From the NCBI GenBank assembly GCA_902806575.1, contig CADCXD010000004.1, forward strand, positions 744,001 through 808,000: a DNA stretch of 64,000 nt. The letters run 5' to 3'. Made by a program: the position numbers and the translations under genes. The stretch is from Jackrogersella multiformis. Taxonomy: Eukaryota > Ascomycota > Sordariomycetes > Xylariales > Hypoxylaceae. Under the pieces are notes generated by a model. That model did no database searches. It saw nothing but the letters and a program-made list of their open reading frames with translations, and was not told where the DNA came from. Below are positions 12,094 to 24,248 of the stretch, one piece after another. The stretch's first letter is position 1; each line of letters begins with the position of its first letter.

Positions 12094-14554
12094 ATGGTTC
12101 AATCTGCAGTTCTGGGTTTCCCCCGTATGGGTGTGAACCGTGACCTGAAGAAGTCAACTGAAGCTTGTAAGTTTTCTCCCGGCTCTTCCGAAGCAATCCG
12201 AAATACCTAGACCGTGATAAACTATAGTGAGTTGGGTTGCTAACTTCACAAATAAGACTGGGCTGGCAACATCTCCCAAGCCGACCTCCTTACTGAGGCC
12301 AAGCGTCTCCGTCTTGCCCACTGGAAGATCCAGAAGGATGCCGGTGTAGACGTCATCCCCAGCAACGACTTTGCCCTGTACGACCAGGTCCTATCTCACA
12401 TCCAGGACTTTGGTGTAAGTTCTCACTCAATCGCCTTACCCTTCCATTTATTATCCTCAGTGAGCTAACAATCGAACCCTCCAGGCCGTCCCTGAGCGAT
12501 ACTCTAGCGCTAAGCTCGACCGTGTCGATGAATACTTTGCCATGGGCCGTGGCCACCAAAAGGGTGGTGTAGATGTCCCTAGTTTAGAGATGGTGAAATG
12601 GTTTGACTCCAACTACCACTACGTCAAGCCTACTCTCCAGGACAACCAGACCTTCGAGCTCACTGCTAGCCCTAAGGCCGTCGTCGAGTACGTCGAGGCT
12701 AAGGAGGCTGGTATCAACACCCGACCTGTTCTACTCGGTCCCGTGTCTTTCCTTCACCTGGGTAAGGCCGACCGTGGCCAGAGCGTCGTCCCTATTGACC
12801 TTCTCGACAAGCTTCTGCCTGTCTACGAGGAGCTTCTCGTCAAGCTGAAGGAAGCTGGCGCCGAGTCCGTGCAGATCGACGAGCCTGTTCTCGTCTTTGA
12901 CCTGCCCACCAAGACCAAGGATGCTTTCAAGCCTGCCTATGAGAAATTCGCCAGCCTGGCTGGCAAGATCCCCAAGCTGGTTTTCACCACCTACTTCGGT
13001 GACATTGTCCACAACCTTGATCTCCTCCCTAAGGATATCTACGCCGTCCACATTGACCTTGTCCGCAACCCCGAGCAGTTAGAGACCGTCATAGGTGCCA
13101 TTGGACCTAAGACCACACTCTCTGTCGGTGTTGTCGACGGCCGAAACATCTGGAAGACTAACTTCAAGCGCGCCATCGAGGTTGCTGAGACAGCCATCCA
13201 GAAGCTTGGCAAGGACCGCGTCATCGTTGCTACCTCTAGCTCTCTCCTCCACACCCCCCACACTCTCGCCAGCGAAAAGAAGCTGGACCGCGAGATTGCT
13301 GACTGGTTCTCGTTCGCCTCCGAGAAGGCTGTTGAGATTGCCATCATTGCTAAGGCTGTCACTGAGGGCCCTGCCTCCGTTCGCGAGGCTCTAGAGGCCA
13401 ACGCAAAGTCTTTGAGCGCTCGTGCTACCTCGAAGCGAACAAACAACCCCCAGGTCAAGGAGAGACAATCCAAGATTGCCCCCTCGGACTACAACCGCAA
13501 GTCTGAGTTCCCGTCCAGAATTTCTCAACAACAGAAGAAACTCAACCTCCCTCTCTTCCCTACCACCACCATCGGTTCTTTCCCCCAGACAAAGGAGATC
13601 AGAGTGCAACGAAACAAGTTCACCAAGGGAGAGATCACCGGAGCTCAGTATGACAAGTTCATCGAGCAGGAGATTGACATGAACGTCAAGATCCAGGACG
13701 AGCTCGACTTGGACGTGCTGGTCCACGGTGAGCCTGAGCGAAACGACATGGTTCAGTACTTCGGTGAGCGTCTGGATGGTTATGCCTTCACCACGCACGC
13801 TTGGGTTCAGAGCTACGGCTCCCGCTGCGTGCGACCTCCTATCATTGTCGGCGATATCTCTCGCCCGGCCCCCATGACTGTCAAGGAGTCCAAGTACGCT
13901 GTGTCGGTCTCCAAGAAGCCCATGAAGGGTATGCTGACTGGCCCGGTTACTTGCCTCCGATGGTCTTTCCCTCGTGATGACGTCCACCAGTCGATCCAGG
14001 CTGAGCAACTTGCCTTGGCCCTCCGTGACGAGGTCGTCGACCTCGAGAAGGCTGGCATTGATGTCATCCAGGTTGACGAGCCTGCTCTCCGTGAAGGTCT
14101 ACCTCTCCGCTCTGGAAAGGAGCGTGTGGCTTACCTTGACTGGGCCGTCAAGGCTTTCAGGCTCTCTACCGTCGGTGTCGAAGACTCCACCCAGATCCAC
14201 TCGCACTTCTGCTACTCTGAGTTCCAGGACTTCTTCCACGCCATCGCGGCTCTCGACGCTGACGTGCTGTCTATCGAGAACAGCAAGTCGGACTCCAAGC
14301 TTCTGGGTGTGTTTGTCGACGAGGCTTACCCTCGCCACATCGGGCCCGGTGTCTATGACATCCACTCCCCTCGCGTGCCCAGCGAGCAGGAGATCAAGGA
14401 CCGCATCGAAGAGATGCTCCAGTACCTCAAGCCTGAGCAGCTCTGGATCAACCCTGACTGTGGCCTCAAGACCCGTCAGTGGAAGGAGACTAAGGAGGCG
14501 TTGGTCAACATGGTCAACGCAGCCAAGTTCTTCCGTACCAAGTACGCCAAATAA
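12094..14554 (+). CDS. MET6: Cobalamin-independent methionine synthase (5-methyltetrahydropteroyltriglutamate-homocysteine methyltransferase)
   Basis: Exons are 12094-12166, 12257-12414 and 12485-14554; introns are 90 and 70 nt with GTAAGT donors. The product is 766 aa, the usual fungal length. It moves the methyl group of polyglutamylated 5-methyl-THF to homocysteine in the cytosol, the last step of methionine synthesis. The N-terminus VLGFPRMGVNRDLKK is the conserved start of the folate-binding domain. The C-terminal domain begins near TTTIGSFPQTKEIR and has the zinc ligands His651, Cys653 (HSHFCYSE), Glu675 (LSIENSKSD) and Cys736 (NPDCGLKTR). Their spacing equals that of E. coli MetE (641, 643, 665, 726). 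The strong C-ending codon bias and CT-rich leader suggest high expression. The two small 5' exons would be missed by a simple ORF scan. Confidence 0.98.
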
Positions 14555-17500
14555 ACGGCGGTCTATTAGTTGGGACTAGTGTTTCAATTTTATGAAGAGC
14601 TGATGATAATTGCATGAGGATGTGGGGAGTTGGCTGCTAAATTTTCCGCGGGAACTGCATAATCGATTTCAACATCGGCGTTTTACTGGCAGGGTTCTCA
14701 AAGGGGGATCTATACCAAAAATGTTCTACAGGAAAGACTGGCGGGAAACGGCAGCATTCAACATTAAGCATTTAAGGGGCGGGAAAGAAATATTATACCA
14801 GATGGTCCATCAACCGGGCTTGAGGAGTAGTTGGCGTTACTGGCATTTTTGATTCCCTCTTTCGCAGAAGGGGATCGTATTTGCGATCAAATGTAGATGT
14901 ATGAGCAGCTTGTCCAATTCAACTGGACGATGATTTTAGGAAGAATTGAAACTTCTTCCGGGAGAAACACCTCGTTTTGCCAAGTATTTGATGTGGAGTG
15001 AAATGCAAGTGTCCACCTCTGACTCTCTCTGATCTCCCTGATTTGCAATAATAGATGCAATAAGAGAGGCAGCGGGGGAGGCAGTGCTGTGCTGTGAACT
15101 GTGAATGTCATGACGACATAGCATTAAGGACAAGAGAGCCTCATGCAGAGCCCCAACGGATCAATTAATGCTGATACCTACGTAGCAGCCTAGGTACCTA
15201 GGGTAGGTAGGTAGGGTAGTTACCTCCATACCTAACTTATTAATATTTTCTTTTCTTGGCTTGGCGAATGGATTTTGTACTAATATGGCAGTACCTAATG
15301 GGATGTTAGGGTCTAGGTTGTTCGCATCCGAGTCCGGCTTTTGCGAATTTACTACACGTGTTGTAATGTATTATTAGTGTACCTAGGTAGGTGCCTATAG
15401 TGTAGTGCATGTACAGCGGTTGGTCTGCCGTAGTCTGCTGTGGGAACAGCCTTAACACCCAGGTGTAGCCAATCAGAACTCCGACGTACGACTAGTGAAA
15501 CAGTATGCCTCCCCCTTTTATTCCGTGAAGATATTGTTCGGTGCCCCTTAGCACTTCCAAGGTTAGGTAAGTAATAAGGTACCTAGGTACATAATATGTT
15601 CATTAAGGCGGTCCCGTCGGATCTCCATCTTTTCCTTTTTCTTTTCCTCCGAATTTCTTGATTTTACAACCAACGTTTATCCTAGCTCCCGCAAGTATTG
15701 CTAGATTCAGCTGAGGATAGCTCCATTTCATCTCCATTCAATCTCCATTTCATCTCAATACCTTGTACCTGGTGTAAGGGCTACTCGCATTGAAACCTGA
15801 AAGAAAGGTTTAGCGATATTTGAAAGGGAAAAGGGAAGTGTGTATTGACGCCACCACTTATTGAAGGCGCATGATTGATGATTTCACGACATGGCCGCTT
15901 CGACTTCATCAGCAATTAATCTGACATACTAGGCAGCCAGGTAATATACCTAGCAGCCTAGGAACGTACGTGCGTATCACAATGCTACGAAAAGAAAAGC
16001 ATGCAGCACGCAGCACGCAGCAGAATACAGTGCAGAACACAAAAACGTGGCAAGGATCGTGGAACATTCTACAATCTTAAGAACATGTACTTACTATGTA
16101 GGTAACCCTGCTTGCTAATAGTATCGTGGGATATTACATATTACAAGGAGAAGGACGGCGTGCCAAGGGTTGCGTTTGAGATTCTTCGATCATCGCGCTT
16201 AGCACAGAAGGCCAAACGACCGCGGCATAGTGGCCGCATAGTTGAATCATCCCTTGATTCCCCAACTCGATATTACCTAGGTAATCTACCCTATGTAGTC
16301 GCCTTAGGTATTCCATGAGCCGCCCTTTCATGACCGCAGCGCCCCCTTCATGCGTCGCAGAGTTTAGTGTAGGTAGGTAGGTATACTACTACTTATGTAG
16401 GTGGAATGAGCGGAGAGCGCGTCATAAACGTGTTCCATCCCTGCATAGTTATCCCTCCGAGACCGTGCAGATCATGGTGTTTCTCGACGGGCATGTTGGA
16501 GATTCTCGCTAGGTGCTAGGACTCAGGAATCAGGATGCGACTCCGATCTACCAGCGAGGAGGAGGCTGCGTGCCTCTCAATTCATGCGTCGTCCCACCGA
16601 TCTTCTCGGCCGTGTAGCTTATTCGCGACGGGGACCTAGGTAGGTACGAGAAATGCGATACTCTGCTTACCTTATGTAGGCAATGAATCTGTGTACCCTA
16701 TCGCGGGACCGAATTCTAGAATCAAATCCTACTATGTACCTAGAGGTAGGCATCCAGGCTTTGCGCATCCATCCGTCTTACATACACTACATAGTACAGA
16801 GCCACGGGTAATTATGCCGCTAATTTATACCGCAGACATGGGTTAAAATAGTTAACATGTAAAGCTCGTATGGCAATTTGTCAAATTCTTCAAGGCAAGG
16901 GAATGAGCGTTTGCTACGCGCACTTACCTAGGTAGTTTATATTCATTTATTTTTATTTTATATTGGAGACGCAGCCACCTACGATTACTGGATAACTGAC
17001 TGGATGATCGACTGCGGGCTTCCAAGCACAGAGGCACAGAGGCACAGAGGCAGAGGCACACTGGCACAGAAGCACAAGCACAGCGCTTGCATCGCAGATC
17101 ATCAACCTAATCGAAGAAGCCCGTCGATCATCCAATGTCTGTCAACACTCCGCCATACCTTAACTGACTTTAACAACCTTGCGCCGATTATCTCTACCAT
17201 ATTTTTACCATCAGACAAAAGAGACCTGGAGAAAATACTACGTAGTAGGTAATGCGTCGAGAGATATCGCCCTTCTATTAAGAAATATGCTGCGTGTCAC
17301 TACACCGTCTTTGTGTCTTTGTCGCGCGAGCTACATGCCTTTTAGGCATCGCTCAACCCGAATCCTCAGCTCTCTCTCATTTCCCCGACGCTCATTGGCC
17401 TCTCTGGCGGTTTCACGATGGTGTACCTGCATCTTAATCGACAGGGGTTTCTCGTAATGGTTGCGTGGGGCTCAGGGGCAGCCGTCGGTCATGCTAACAA

Positions 17501-18214
17501 GGAGTCGCTTGCTCGCTTCATGATCTGCTCCTTTGTCCTTCTCTTTTCCAACTCATCCCCGGCCCTGGTAGCCTGGGCAGACCCTGGAGAAATTTTACCA
17601 GATAAACCCCAGCTGGATCAATCCGGTCATCTTACGGCCTATCATCGCCGGTGGGTCGCAGGAGTCTTCCCCCCCAATAGGTTGAGGTCGTCAACAACAT
17701 GACTGGCTAGGGTATGCGTCCGAACAATGAAGAGTCTCTCTCCTCTCCAAGGCTCCTTTCACGCTAGACATGCTACCTGGTTAATCGCCAAGGCAAGGAC
17801 CTCGTTCCTGTAAACCTGTAAACCCGTAAAAAGGCTCACCACCCTCCATTACAACTATGTCTCTCTTCTTCTTCCCTTCCTTCCTCACCATTCGCGTGTT
17901 CTCTCTCATTTCGAGTCTATCTCCAGTCCCTCTTTTCACTTCGCCCGTTGTCGGTCATCCAGTCTATTTCTGCTTAGCCTAGCAGCCTTTCAATTCAACA
18001 CAAACGTTCCTATCCCCTTTAACGGCAACTGTGTCTGCTTAGCCTCCGCGAAATCGACTTTCGCTCATTCCGCATTGCATATTGCATACGTCCACTCTTT
18101 AGACAACAAACGAAGTACAAAACTCATCGAGACCAGACTGTTCGAGCATATAGAACAAGAAACCGAATCTTTCGAAATCTTTTGTCCAAGTATCACCCAG
18201 ACAAATTATTCAAA
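14555..18214. other. Intergenic, no gene supported
   Basis: 3.7 kb with several palindromic ACCTAGGT copies (about 15190-15200, 15379-15392, 15578-15592, 16273-16283, 16633-16646) and minor tandem repeats. From about 17840 to 18210 the plus strand is CT-rich and leads into the wall-protein gene, so it is probably its promoter and 5' leader. Short ORFs here lack motifs. Confidence 0.65.
17026..17092. repeat. Imperfect short tandem repeat (GCACAGAG units)
   Basis: Six to eight units related to GGCACAGA, degrading rightwards to GCACAAGCACAG. In non-coding DNA. Confidence 0.75.
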
Positions 18215-19312
18215 ATGAAGTCCGCAACTGTCGCATTCGGCCTCTTCGCCGGCGTGGCCTCGGCTACTTACAACCACCCCCGCCACTTCCACAACCCTTA
18301 CTGGCGACGAAATGATACGGAGGCTCAAACCACCCTCACCGTAGCCGTCACCACCGTTCACACCATCACCTCATGCGCACCCACTATCACAAACTGCCCG
18401 GCCAACTCCGGCAACAGCACCGGCCCTGTGGTAGTTACTGAGGTTATCGACCTGACCACTACTGTCTGCCCGGTCACTGCCATCGGCTCTATCTCCAGCT
18501 CCATGATCGGAGCCCACAGCAGCGGCCTCATCCCCGGCTCTACGCGCACCCTCCCCGTCACCATCCCCACCTTTACTGCCAGCGCCGCCGCCGTGGCTAC
18601 CCCTACTGGTGGTGCCGGCGCTTCGGTATATCCCACCGTTGGTACCGTCGACCAGACCGTCACCATGACCCTAGGCCCCGAGAGCTCTCGATCCGTCTTG
18701 GTCACCACCCTGAAGTCCACCTTCACCCAGTTGGTCACGGTCTCCGCCGTCCCCGTCGCTTCTTACCCTGCCGCCGAAGTTAGCAGCGAGGCCACCACCA
18801 CTACTACCAGAACTTCCACTGGAACCCGCACCGTCACCGTCGCCCCCGCGGAATCCACCACTGGCGTTTCCGCCGAGGCCACCGGCTCCAGCGGCAACAC
18901 CGGATCCGGCTCTGGTTCTGACTCTGGTTCTGACTCTGGCTCAGGCGAGTGCGTCGCCAACACCGTGACCGTCACCGAGACCAAGACCATCCCGGCCACG
19001 ACTGTCTACGTGACCGCCCTGGTCGTCCCCACTTCCACTGCATCCGAGGCTGTCCCTACTTTCACTGCCTCCGAGGCCGCCCCTACTTTCACTGCCTCCG
19101 AGGCCGCGAGCTACCCCAGCACTCCCTCCGCCAGCAGCGGCAGCAGCAGCGAGGGTGAAGGCGAGGGCGATGACTGCGCGCCCGAGGAAAGCTCCGCCAG
19201 CGTCATCACCGCTGTCGCCACCGCCACCGTCGTCCCCTACCCGACCGGCAACGGCACCGCGCCCGCCATCCCTAGCGGCGCCGCCATCCCTACCGTCATC
19301 CTACGCCACTAG
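18215..19312 (+). CDS. Secreted Ser/Thr-rich cell-wall-type protein
   Basis: Single exon, 365 aa, starting at the ATG of MKSATVAFGLFAGVASA, a clear signal peptide with probable cleavage after ASA at residue 17. The open frame runs 11 codons further 5' but without an ATG. The mature protein is rich in Thr, Ser, Val and Ala with repeated TVTxTxT strings. It has Cys-containing motifs TSCAPTITNCP and TTVCPVT that recur in fungal wall proteins, a GSGSDSGSDSGSG spacer, and a 9-residue tandem repeat (PTFTASEAA) near residues 284-301. Heavy O-mannosylation and a wall or extracellular location are inferred. There is no C-terminal hydrophobic tail, so a GPI anchor is unlikely. Function otherwise unknown. 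Its promoter is the CT-rich stretch upstream. Confidence 0.85.
   Translation: MKSATVAFGLFAGVASATYNHPRHFHNPYWRRNDTEAQTTLTVAVTTVHTITSCAPTITNCPANSGNSTGPVVVTEVIDLTTTVCPVTAIGSISSSMIGAHSSGLIPGSTRTLPVTIPTFTASAAAVATPTGGAGASVYPTVGTVDQTVTMTLGPESSRSVLVTTLKSTFTQLVTVSAVPVASYPAAEVSSEATTTTTRTSTGTRTVTVAPAESTTGVSAEATGSSGNTGSGSGSDSGSDSGSGECVANTVTVTETKTIPATTVYVTALVVPTSTASEAVPTFTASEAAPTFTASEAASYPSTPSASSGSSSEGEGEGDDCAPEESSASVITAVATATVVPYPTGNGTAPAIPSGAAIPTVILRH
19038..19109 (+). repeat. 27-nt in-frame tandem repeat coding PTFTASEAA
   Basis: Two nearly identical units plus a diverged first unit (STASEAV). In-frame repeat variation is usual in fungal wall proteins. Confidence 0.8.
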
Positions 19313-20536
19313 ACCACACCCGGCTGGGCTAGGCTAGGCTAGACCCGGAGAGAGAGGGGAGGCGCACGCGTTTTGTATCTACAATCAATACCCCGACCTG
19401 TAGCATAGCATAACGAGGGACGACTGCACGACCACACACAACACCCCCTTTTTGTTTTGTATTCGTTCGGCCGTTCTTCTGGGTTTTTTGTTAAAGCGGC
19501 GCAGTCGAGGCGAAAAGAATGGAAGAGAAAGACTAGCTGGCTGACAGCAGGCATTATATTTTTTTGTTTTTGTTTTTTCGACTTGTTCTTTGCGGAGGGG
19601 GATCAGCTCGGATGGAGTAGGGAAGGGGATGATCGATGATTTGATTGGCTGGCTGTTGGCGTCGGACGAGTTCTGGATCCGCGAGTCTAGGTTGATTCCC
19701 CCGAAGGCGAAGAAGAAGACGAAAGAAGGAAGAAGAAAAACACACCCTCCCTCTACCTCCGGTCTGGTTGCCGGGGCCCCGGGAAAGAAGGCCGAGAGAT
19801 CCGGGCGTCCGTCGTTATTTATTTAGCCGCGTGCTGGGACGCCCGGCTCGCTCGCCTTCGTTCGATTCTATGTGTATCTAGTCCTGTGTATTTAGATGGA
19901 TATTTGAATGCATATTTTTTATGGTGTGTTGCTTGACTTGAATTGAATTGATGTGTGTAGGTTTGGTGAGATGTGTTGATGAGTCGTAGTAGGGGTGCTG
20001 TGATGTGTGACCTGGTAGTCACTATTTCTATTAAGCTATGAGGTAGGGTTTCTGATAGAGACATCGAGTAAAGCCAACGATTAGGAAGTCCGTGGGAGAT
20101 ACGAGAGACCTATCTACTGTTTGAGAGGTGAGGTCTTCGCCACATTGCGGTTCAAAGTGGCCTTGGGTAAGTTACTTAATCTATCTACGAGAGTCAGATG
20201 AGTAGGTTGTCTCACTATAAAACTAGATACCCGGATGGCTTTCTTTCATGCACTTTAGTATGAAAAGGCCGAACATTATCAGATAATCTACGCTCAGACA
20301 TTTCACTATCAGCAAGACGTCGACTAGCAAGTTGAGTTCTTAGCTATAAACACTTCAAAGCTAGGGTTGAGCTGGAATTTATATTATATATATATATAAG
20401 AAATGAGAAATATACCATAAACCTTTCCTTTCCTTTCTTTTTCTTGCCTTTCCTTAGACGCTGCCTACCGACCATGCAAGACTTCTTGCCACACCCATCC
20501 TCCCGCCGCAGACCACAGACCAGCATGTCGAGCTTT
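19313..20536. other. Intergenic between two convergent genes
   Basis: Begins with GGCTA repeats at about 19326-19342. T-rich and A/G-rich tracts around 19557-19580 and 19700-19742 may form 3' ends. A (TA)n tract lies at about 20383-20398. No gene supported. Confidence 0.6.
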
Positions 20537-21556
20537 TTATGCAATCGACTTCGAACTTACCCTTTTCGTACTGGGCAATTTCGAGTCCCTGCTGGACTTG
20601 CTTCCCTTGGCCGACTGGCTCTCGCGGCGAGAATGGCGACGACGATGCGGGCGTGAGTCCTGGTGGACTTCGACAGTCATCGAACTCACATCGTCCTCCC
20701 TTAGTCTTGGGGGCATGCCGGAGCTTCGGGATATCACGCTCAGACTAGCGGCAAGGCTGCCCCGGTCGGATTTCTCCCGCGAAGAAGACGAAGGGGAAGA
20801 AGGGGCCACATGACGACTACTTTTCTTCTTGGCGTCGCCGTGTCTACTGGATACGCTAGGAGGGGCACATGAGGAAACTAAAGACAAGGATGGGCGATGG
20901 GTCTGTGGCGGCGGCGGTTGAGCACGGAGACGCTGGAACCTCTCTATGAGAGGGTCTACATCAACAGCTTCCCGCCGTGGAAGGGCTTGAGCATTCTGAC
21001 CCTGATCCCGAACGTCACCCCGTTGCCGTTGGTGCGACCCTGGCCGAAGAGTGCCGTGGCAGGACCCATGTCTCCTTCCCAATAGCTGCTCTCTCCGCAC
21101 CTTTATAAGAGCCGCTTCGGATCCTTGTGATACCTCTTCCATCTCTTGGCAGAGGCCTCCTTCGGACTGGTCGGTTCTCAAGGGTCCGTTCTTGTCATTA
21201 CCGTTCTGGGCAGTACTATCTATATCAATGGGCTCAGAGTCGAACTCAGGCTCCGATTCGTATCCAGATTTTTCATCCCGAGATGACTCCGAGCTTACTT
21301 CTACCGTTGAAGCCACGAGGGTTCCAGGCTCACTCAGAGAACCACCCGAGTACGAAGGGGGGGACTGTAGAGTGTTGGAGTATCCGCCACTGCCAGTTCC
21401 CCCGAAGTAGCCATTCTCTGAAGCCCTGCTCACTGTTGAGTACCTTTGGGGTGGCTGGCTCGTATAATCAAAATTTGGGTCGTAATATGTTAAGACCCCA
21501 TTCCCAGCCCACTGGATAGCTGCTAAAAGCTCAGGAGAAAGCGTACTTCTATCCAT
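20537..21556 (-). CDS. Disordered basic/Ser-rich protein, unknown
   Basis: An uninterrupted 339-codon frame from the ATG at 21556. The N-terminal 30 residues, MDRSTLSPELLAAIQWAGNG then VLTYYDPNFD, look folded. The rest is low complexity: Tyr/Gly/Ser-rich to residue 75, acidic Ser/Glu (90-115), then Arg/Ser-rich with an RRRHSRRESQSAKGSKSSRDSK tail of nuclear-localisation type. The middle (about 155-210) is Gly/Arg/Gln-rich and less convincing; an unrecognised intron there is possible. No domain recognised. It is convergent with the wall-protein gene. Confidence 0.55.
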   Translation of the reverse strand: MDRSTLSPELLAAIQWAGNGVLTYYDPNFDYTSQPPQRYSTVSRASENGYFGGTGSGGYSNTLQSPPSYSGGSLSEPGTLVASTVEVSSESSRDEKSGYESEPEFDSEPIDIDSTAQNGNDKNGPLRTDQSEGGLCQEMEEVSQGSEAALIKVRREQLLGRRHGSCHGTLRPGSHQRQRGDVRDQGQNAQALPRREAVDVDPLIERFQRLRAQPPPPQTHRPSLSLVSSCAPPSVSSRHGDAKKKSSRHVAPSSPSSSSREKSDRGSLAASLSVISRSSGMPPRLREDDVSSMTVEVHQDSRPHRRRHSRRESQSAKGSKSSRDSKLPSTKRVSSKSIA

Positions 21557-22353
21557 AGTGATCGATGTAATTACTTTATAGCTCGATATAAAATACTTTC
21601 CTAATTATTCGGAATTTTACCACCAATACGGTTCTTACCTGTGTATATTATGTATAGTAAATAAGATGAAGAAGCGTTAATAGTCGATTTGTCTTTTGTA
21701 TGTAGTAGAATAGTCTGGTGAACGAAAAGAAACATTGAGAGTTTGATGTCCTGAGCCTCCTATGTATAGGTACCCTCTCGGATCTGAAGTTTCGTCGTGA
21801 TACCCGATGATGAAAGGATTTTGTATAGCATATCAAACCTTAATTCAAGGCATACTGTTCCAACCCGACAAAGGGTCGCGGGCTAGACCGGTCCTTTCTA
21901 TTCGGGACAGCACATCAAGGCTTCGATCAAAGGATGGGTTGCGAATAGTGTCCCGGCGTAGCCCCTTTTGACATGCTAGAAGGACTTCCAGAAGAGATTG
22001 TAATTTTCTGAATAGGGTTGAAATCACCAAGGTCTCTTAGCTTGTTGAAGTAGCTATTATTAACTCGATATAGCAAAGCAGTCCCGTAGTAACATGAACT
22101 TCTCTGGAGCTCACATTGACATCTACTAATACGTAATGTACTCTAGGTACTCTTCTGGAACCTTTCAACGTAGTAAGACTTTAAACCACGATATCAACAT
22201 TGCTTATAACCAAAAGCCGACTAAGCCATGCAGAAAACTCAAGTTTGATCATTCGTTATTCGTGCTATTCACACCAATGCTAAGACTAAGCAACCAGCAG
22301 CCAGGCGTTCCGGCAGTATTCAATCCCAAGCCAACCCATCGTGACCAAGCCCT
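21557..22353. other. Intergenic, nothing recognised
   Basis: About 800 bases, moderately AT-rich. It holds the promoter side of the minus-strand gene to the left and the 3' side of the CENP-Q-like gene. No RNA or conserved ORF seen. Confidence 0.55.
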
Positions 22354-24248
22354 CTAGCCAAGTATGATGCTTTCCAACTGCTCGGGCCCCAACCTCGCCT
22401 GCAGCGCGGCCCTCAGCAGCCCCCTGCTCCTCGCGATCGCCGGCACGACGCCGTCGATCTGCTGCAGGTTCCCGCGCATGCTCTCCATGTGGCTCGCGAT
22501 CTGGGCGGCCAGGCCGGCGAGCTCCTCGCCCTCAAGGCCCGCAAACACGTTCCCGGCGGCCTTGCGCTCCTCATCTTCCGCCCCCCCCGCCTCGTCGTCG
22601 AGCCTCGGCCCCGGCGCCAGCTTCTCCGGCACGAGGACGTGGGTCTTGCGCATGCGGTCGCGGCGCTCGCGGGCCTCGGCGCTGGCGTTGGACCCGAGGC
22701 GGGAGAGGACCTTGTACTCCCTGTCGAGGTCGCGGCGGGCGCGGTCGCGCTCGCGGCGCAGCAGGTCGACGCTGTGCAGGAGGGGGTCGAGCTGGGCCTC
22801 GAGGGCCTGGACGCCGGAGATGGTGCGCTCGAACTCGAACTCGTCCTCGCGGCGGGCGGAGGTGGTGGCGGGCGGGAAGGGCAGGCCGCGCGCGGCCTTG
22901 GAGCGCAGGCGGTTGGACACGGCGGCCAGGGCGGCGGCGGCGTGGGCGTGCCTCTGCGCGTTGGTCAGGCGCAGCAGCACGGGGCGCGAGGCCGACTGCA
23001 GCAGCGTCGCCACGCTGCTTACCGCCGGCGGCTCCAGCGGCGTCCACTTGGCCTCGATGACGTTGCGGGGCACGCGCCGCGTGCGCGTCGTCAGGTGCCG
23101 GTAGCGCGGGGGAGGGGAGGCGCTGGAGTCGCGGGACGAGGAGGGGCGGTCTTGCGTCTCGGACGATCGTCTGTGTGTCCTTTGCGCCGGCGGGGATTTG
23201 TTGGGTTGGCGCGGTCGGCCTCTTCCGGGACGATCCTCTTTCCGCGCGGGTTCTTCGTGGTCTGATGGCGGTGGTGGTGGTTGGTCGCGGGGTTTCTTCC
23301 ACTTTTCTTTCGTGGATGCCGAGGCGTTCTCGCCGGAGGAGCGTGGGCGAGCGCGTTTCTTGGGCTGGGCTTGAGATGGTGGGTCGGGTTCTGGGTCTGC
23401 TGGAGGTTGGATGTTGAGAGAAGGACGGCCTCGCTTCTTTTTAGGCTGAGGGACGGGCTCTTGTTCGGTCTCTTCGGCAGCTCGTTCGTTTACGCGAGGT
23501 CGTCCTTTCTTCTCGTGTTCCTTAGGCTGCTGGTTGTTTGACGATTTCTCGCCAGTCGGCTTGGCTATGTTTTGGGCCTCCTTATGCCCTCCGCTAGGAG
23601 ATCGGCGAATTCGACCGCTTCGTCGGAGAAGGCTGGAGTTACCTTCATTCTCGTCATCTGCCTCGTCCGCCTCCACTTCGTTGTCGTTAGATTCATCGGC
23701 TGCTTTGGGCGGTCGACCACGCTTCTTCGGAGGGATGTTCTCGCTCGCGGCATTTGGCTTGCTGTGCTCTTCGGCCTCAACCTCGCCGTTCGTTACTGAA
23801 ACTCGGGGCCGACCACGTTTCCTACGCTCCATATTCGCCGGTTCCGGTTCTGGTTCTTCATCCCTGGTTTCTTCTCTGTTGCTGTTGGCTTGTACTGCTG
23901 GCGAAGGGCCGTGTTTCCTCCTAGTTCTTTCTGGTCGCGAGGCTTCAGGCTCGGGCTGTGCTGAAGATGGGACCTCGGCGTTGGCGTTGGCGTTGGCGAT
24001 AGATGGGCGCCCGCGTTTTCTGGGCCGTGAAGACTCATTCGTATCTGATTCTCCGAGGTTCTCGGCGGGTTTAGCTAGTTGACCTTGTCTCGTGAGGGTG
24101 AGTTGGCTTCCCGACGCGTCACCCTCACCATCGTCGCGCGACGCGTTGGCCGGACGGCCTCGCTTGCGTTTTTGATTTGCAGTTTCAGGTGCCTAGAATA
24201 TGTAAGCTTTGAAGTAACATGATAGAGGTGCAGAGTTAAACAAACCAT
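22354..24248 (-). CDS. fta7: Inner kinetochore protein, CENP-Q/Fta7-like, with AT-hooks
   Basis: My model is ATG at 24248-24246, a 53-nt intron (24245-24193, GTTTGT...TAG) immediately after the start codon, then one exon 24192-22354: 613 aa. The frame has no other in-frame ATG until residue 122, so a naive ORF begins too late and loses two AT-hooks. Eight basic GRP-type motifs are visible: KRKRGRPA, RKRGRPS, RRKRGRPR, KKRGRPPK, KKGRPR, KKRGRPS, KKRARPR and GRGRPRQ. The C-terminal part (about 380-560) runs from RRVPRNVIEAKWTPL through a long heptad-like helix (ISGVQALEAQLDPLLHSVDL, then LLRRERDRARRDLDREYKVL) and matches my memory of the fungal CENP-Q domain. Family role: CCAN/COMA subunit that links CENP-A chromatin to the outer kinetochore (Okp1 in yeast). 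Very GC-rich codon use in the C-terminal half. The domain call is from recognition, not a search. Confidence 0.78.

Noticed and set aside
13391..14008. 205-codon minus-strand ORF opposite the methionine synthase
   Set aside because: Antisense shadow of a highly biased gene.
22364..23265. Long plus-strand ORFs of up to 258 codons opposite the CENP-Q-like gene
   Set aside because: Arg/Ser/Ala-rich shadow frames caused by the very GC-rich codons of the minus-strand gene.
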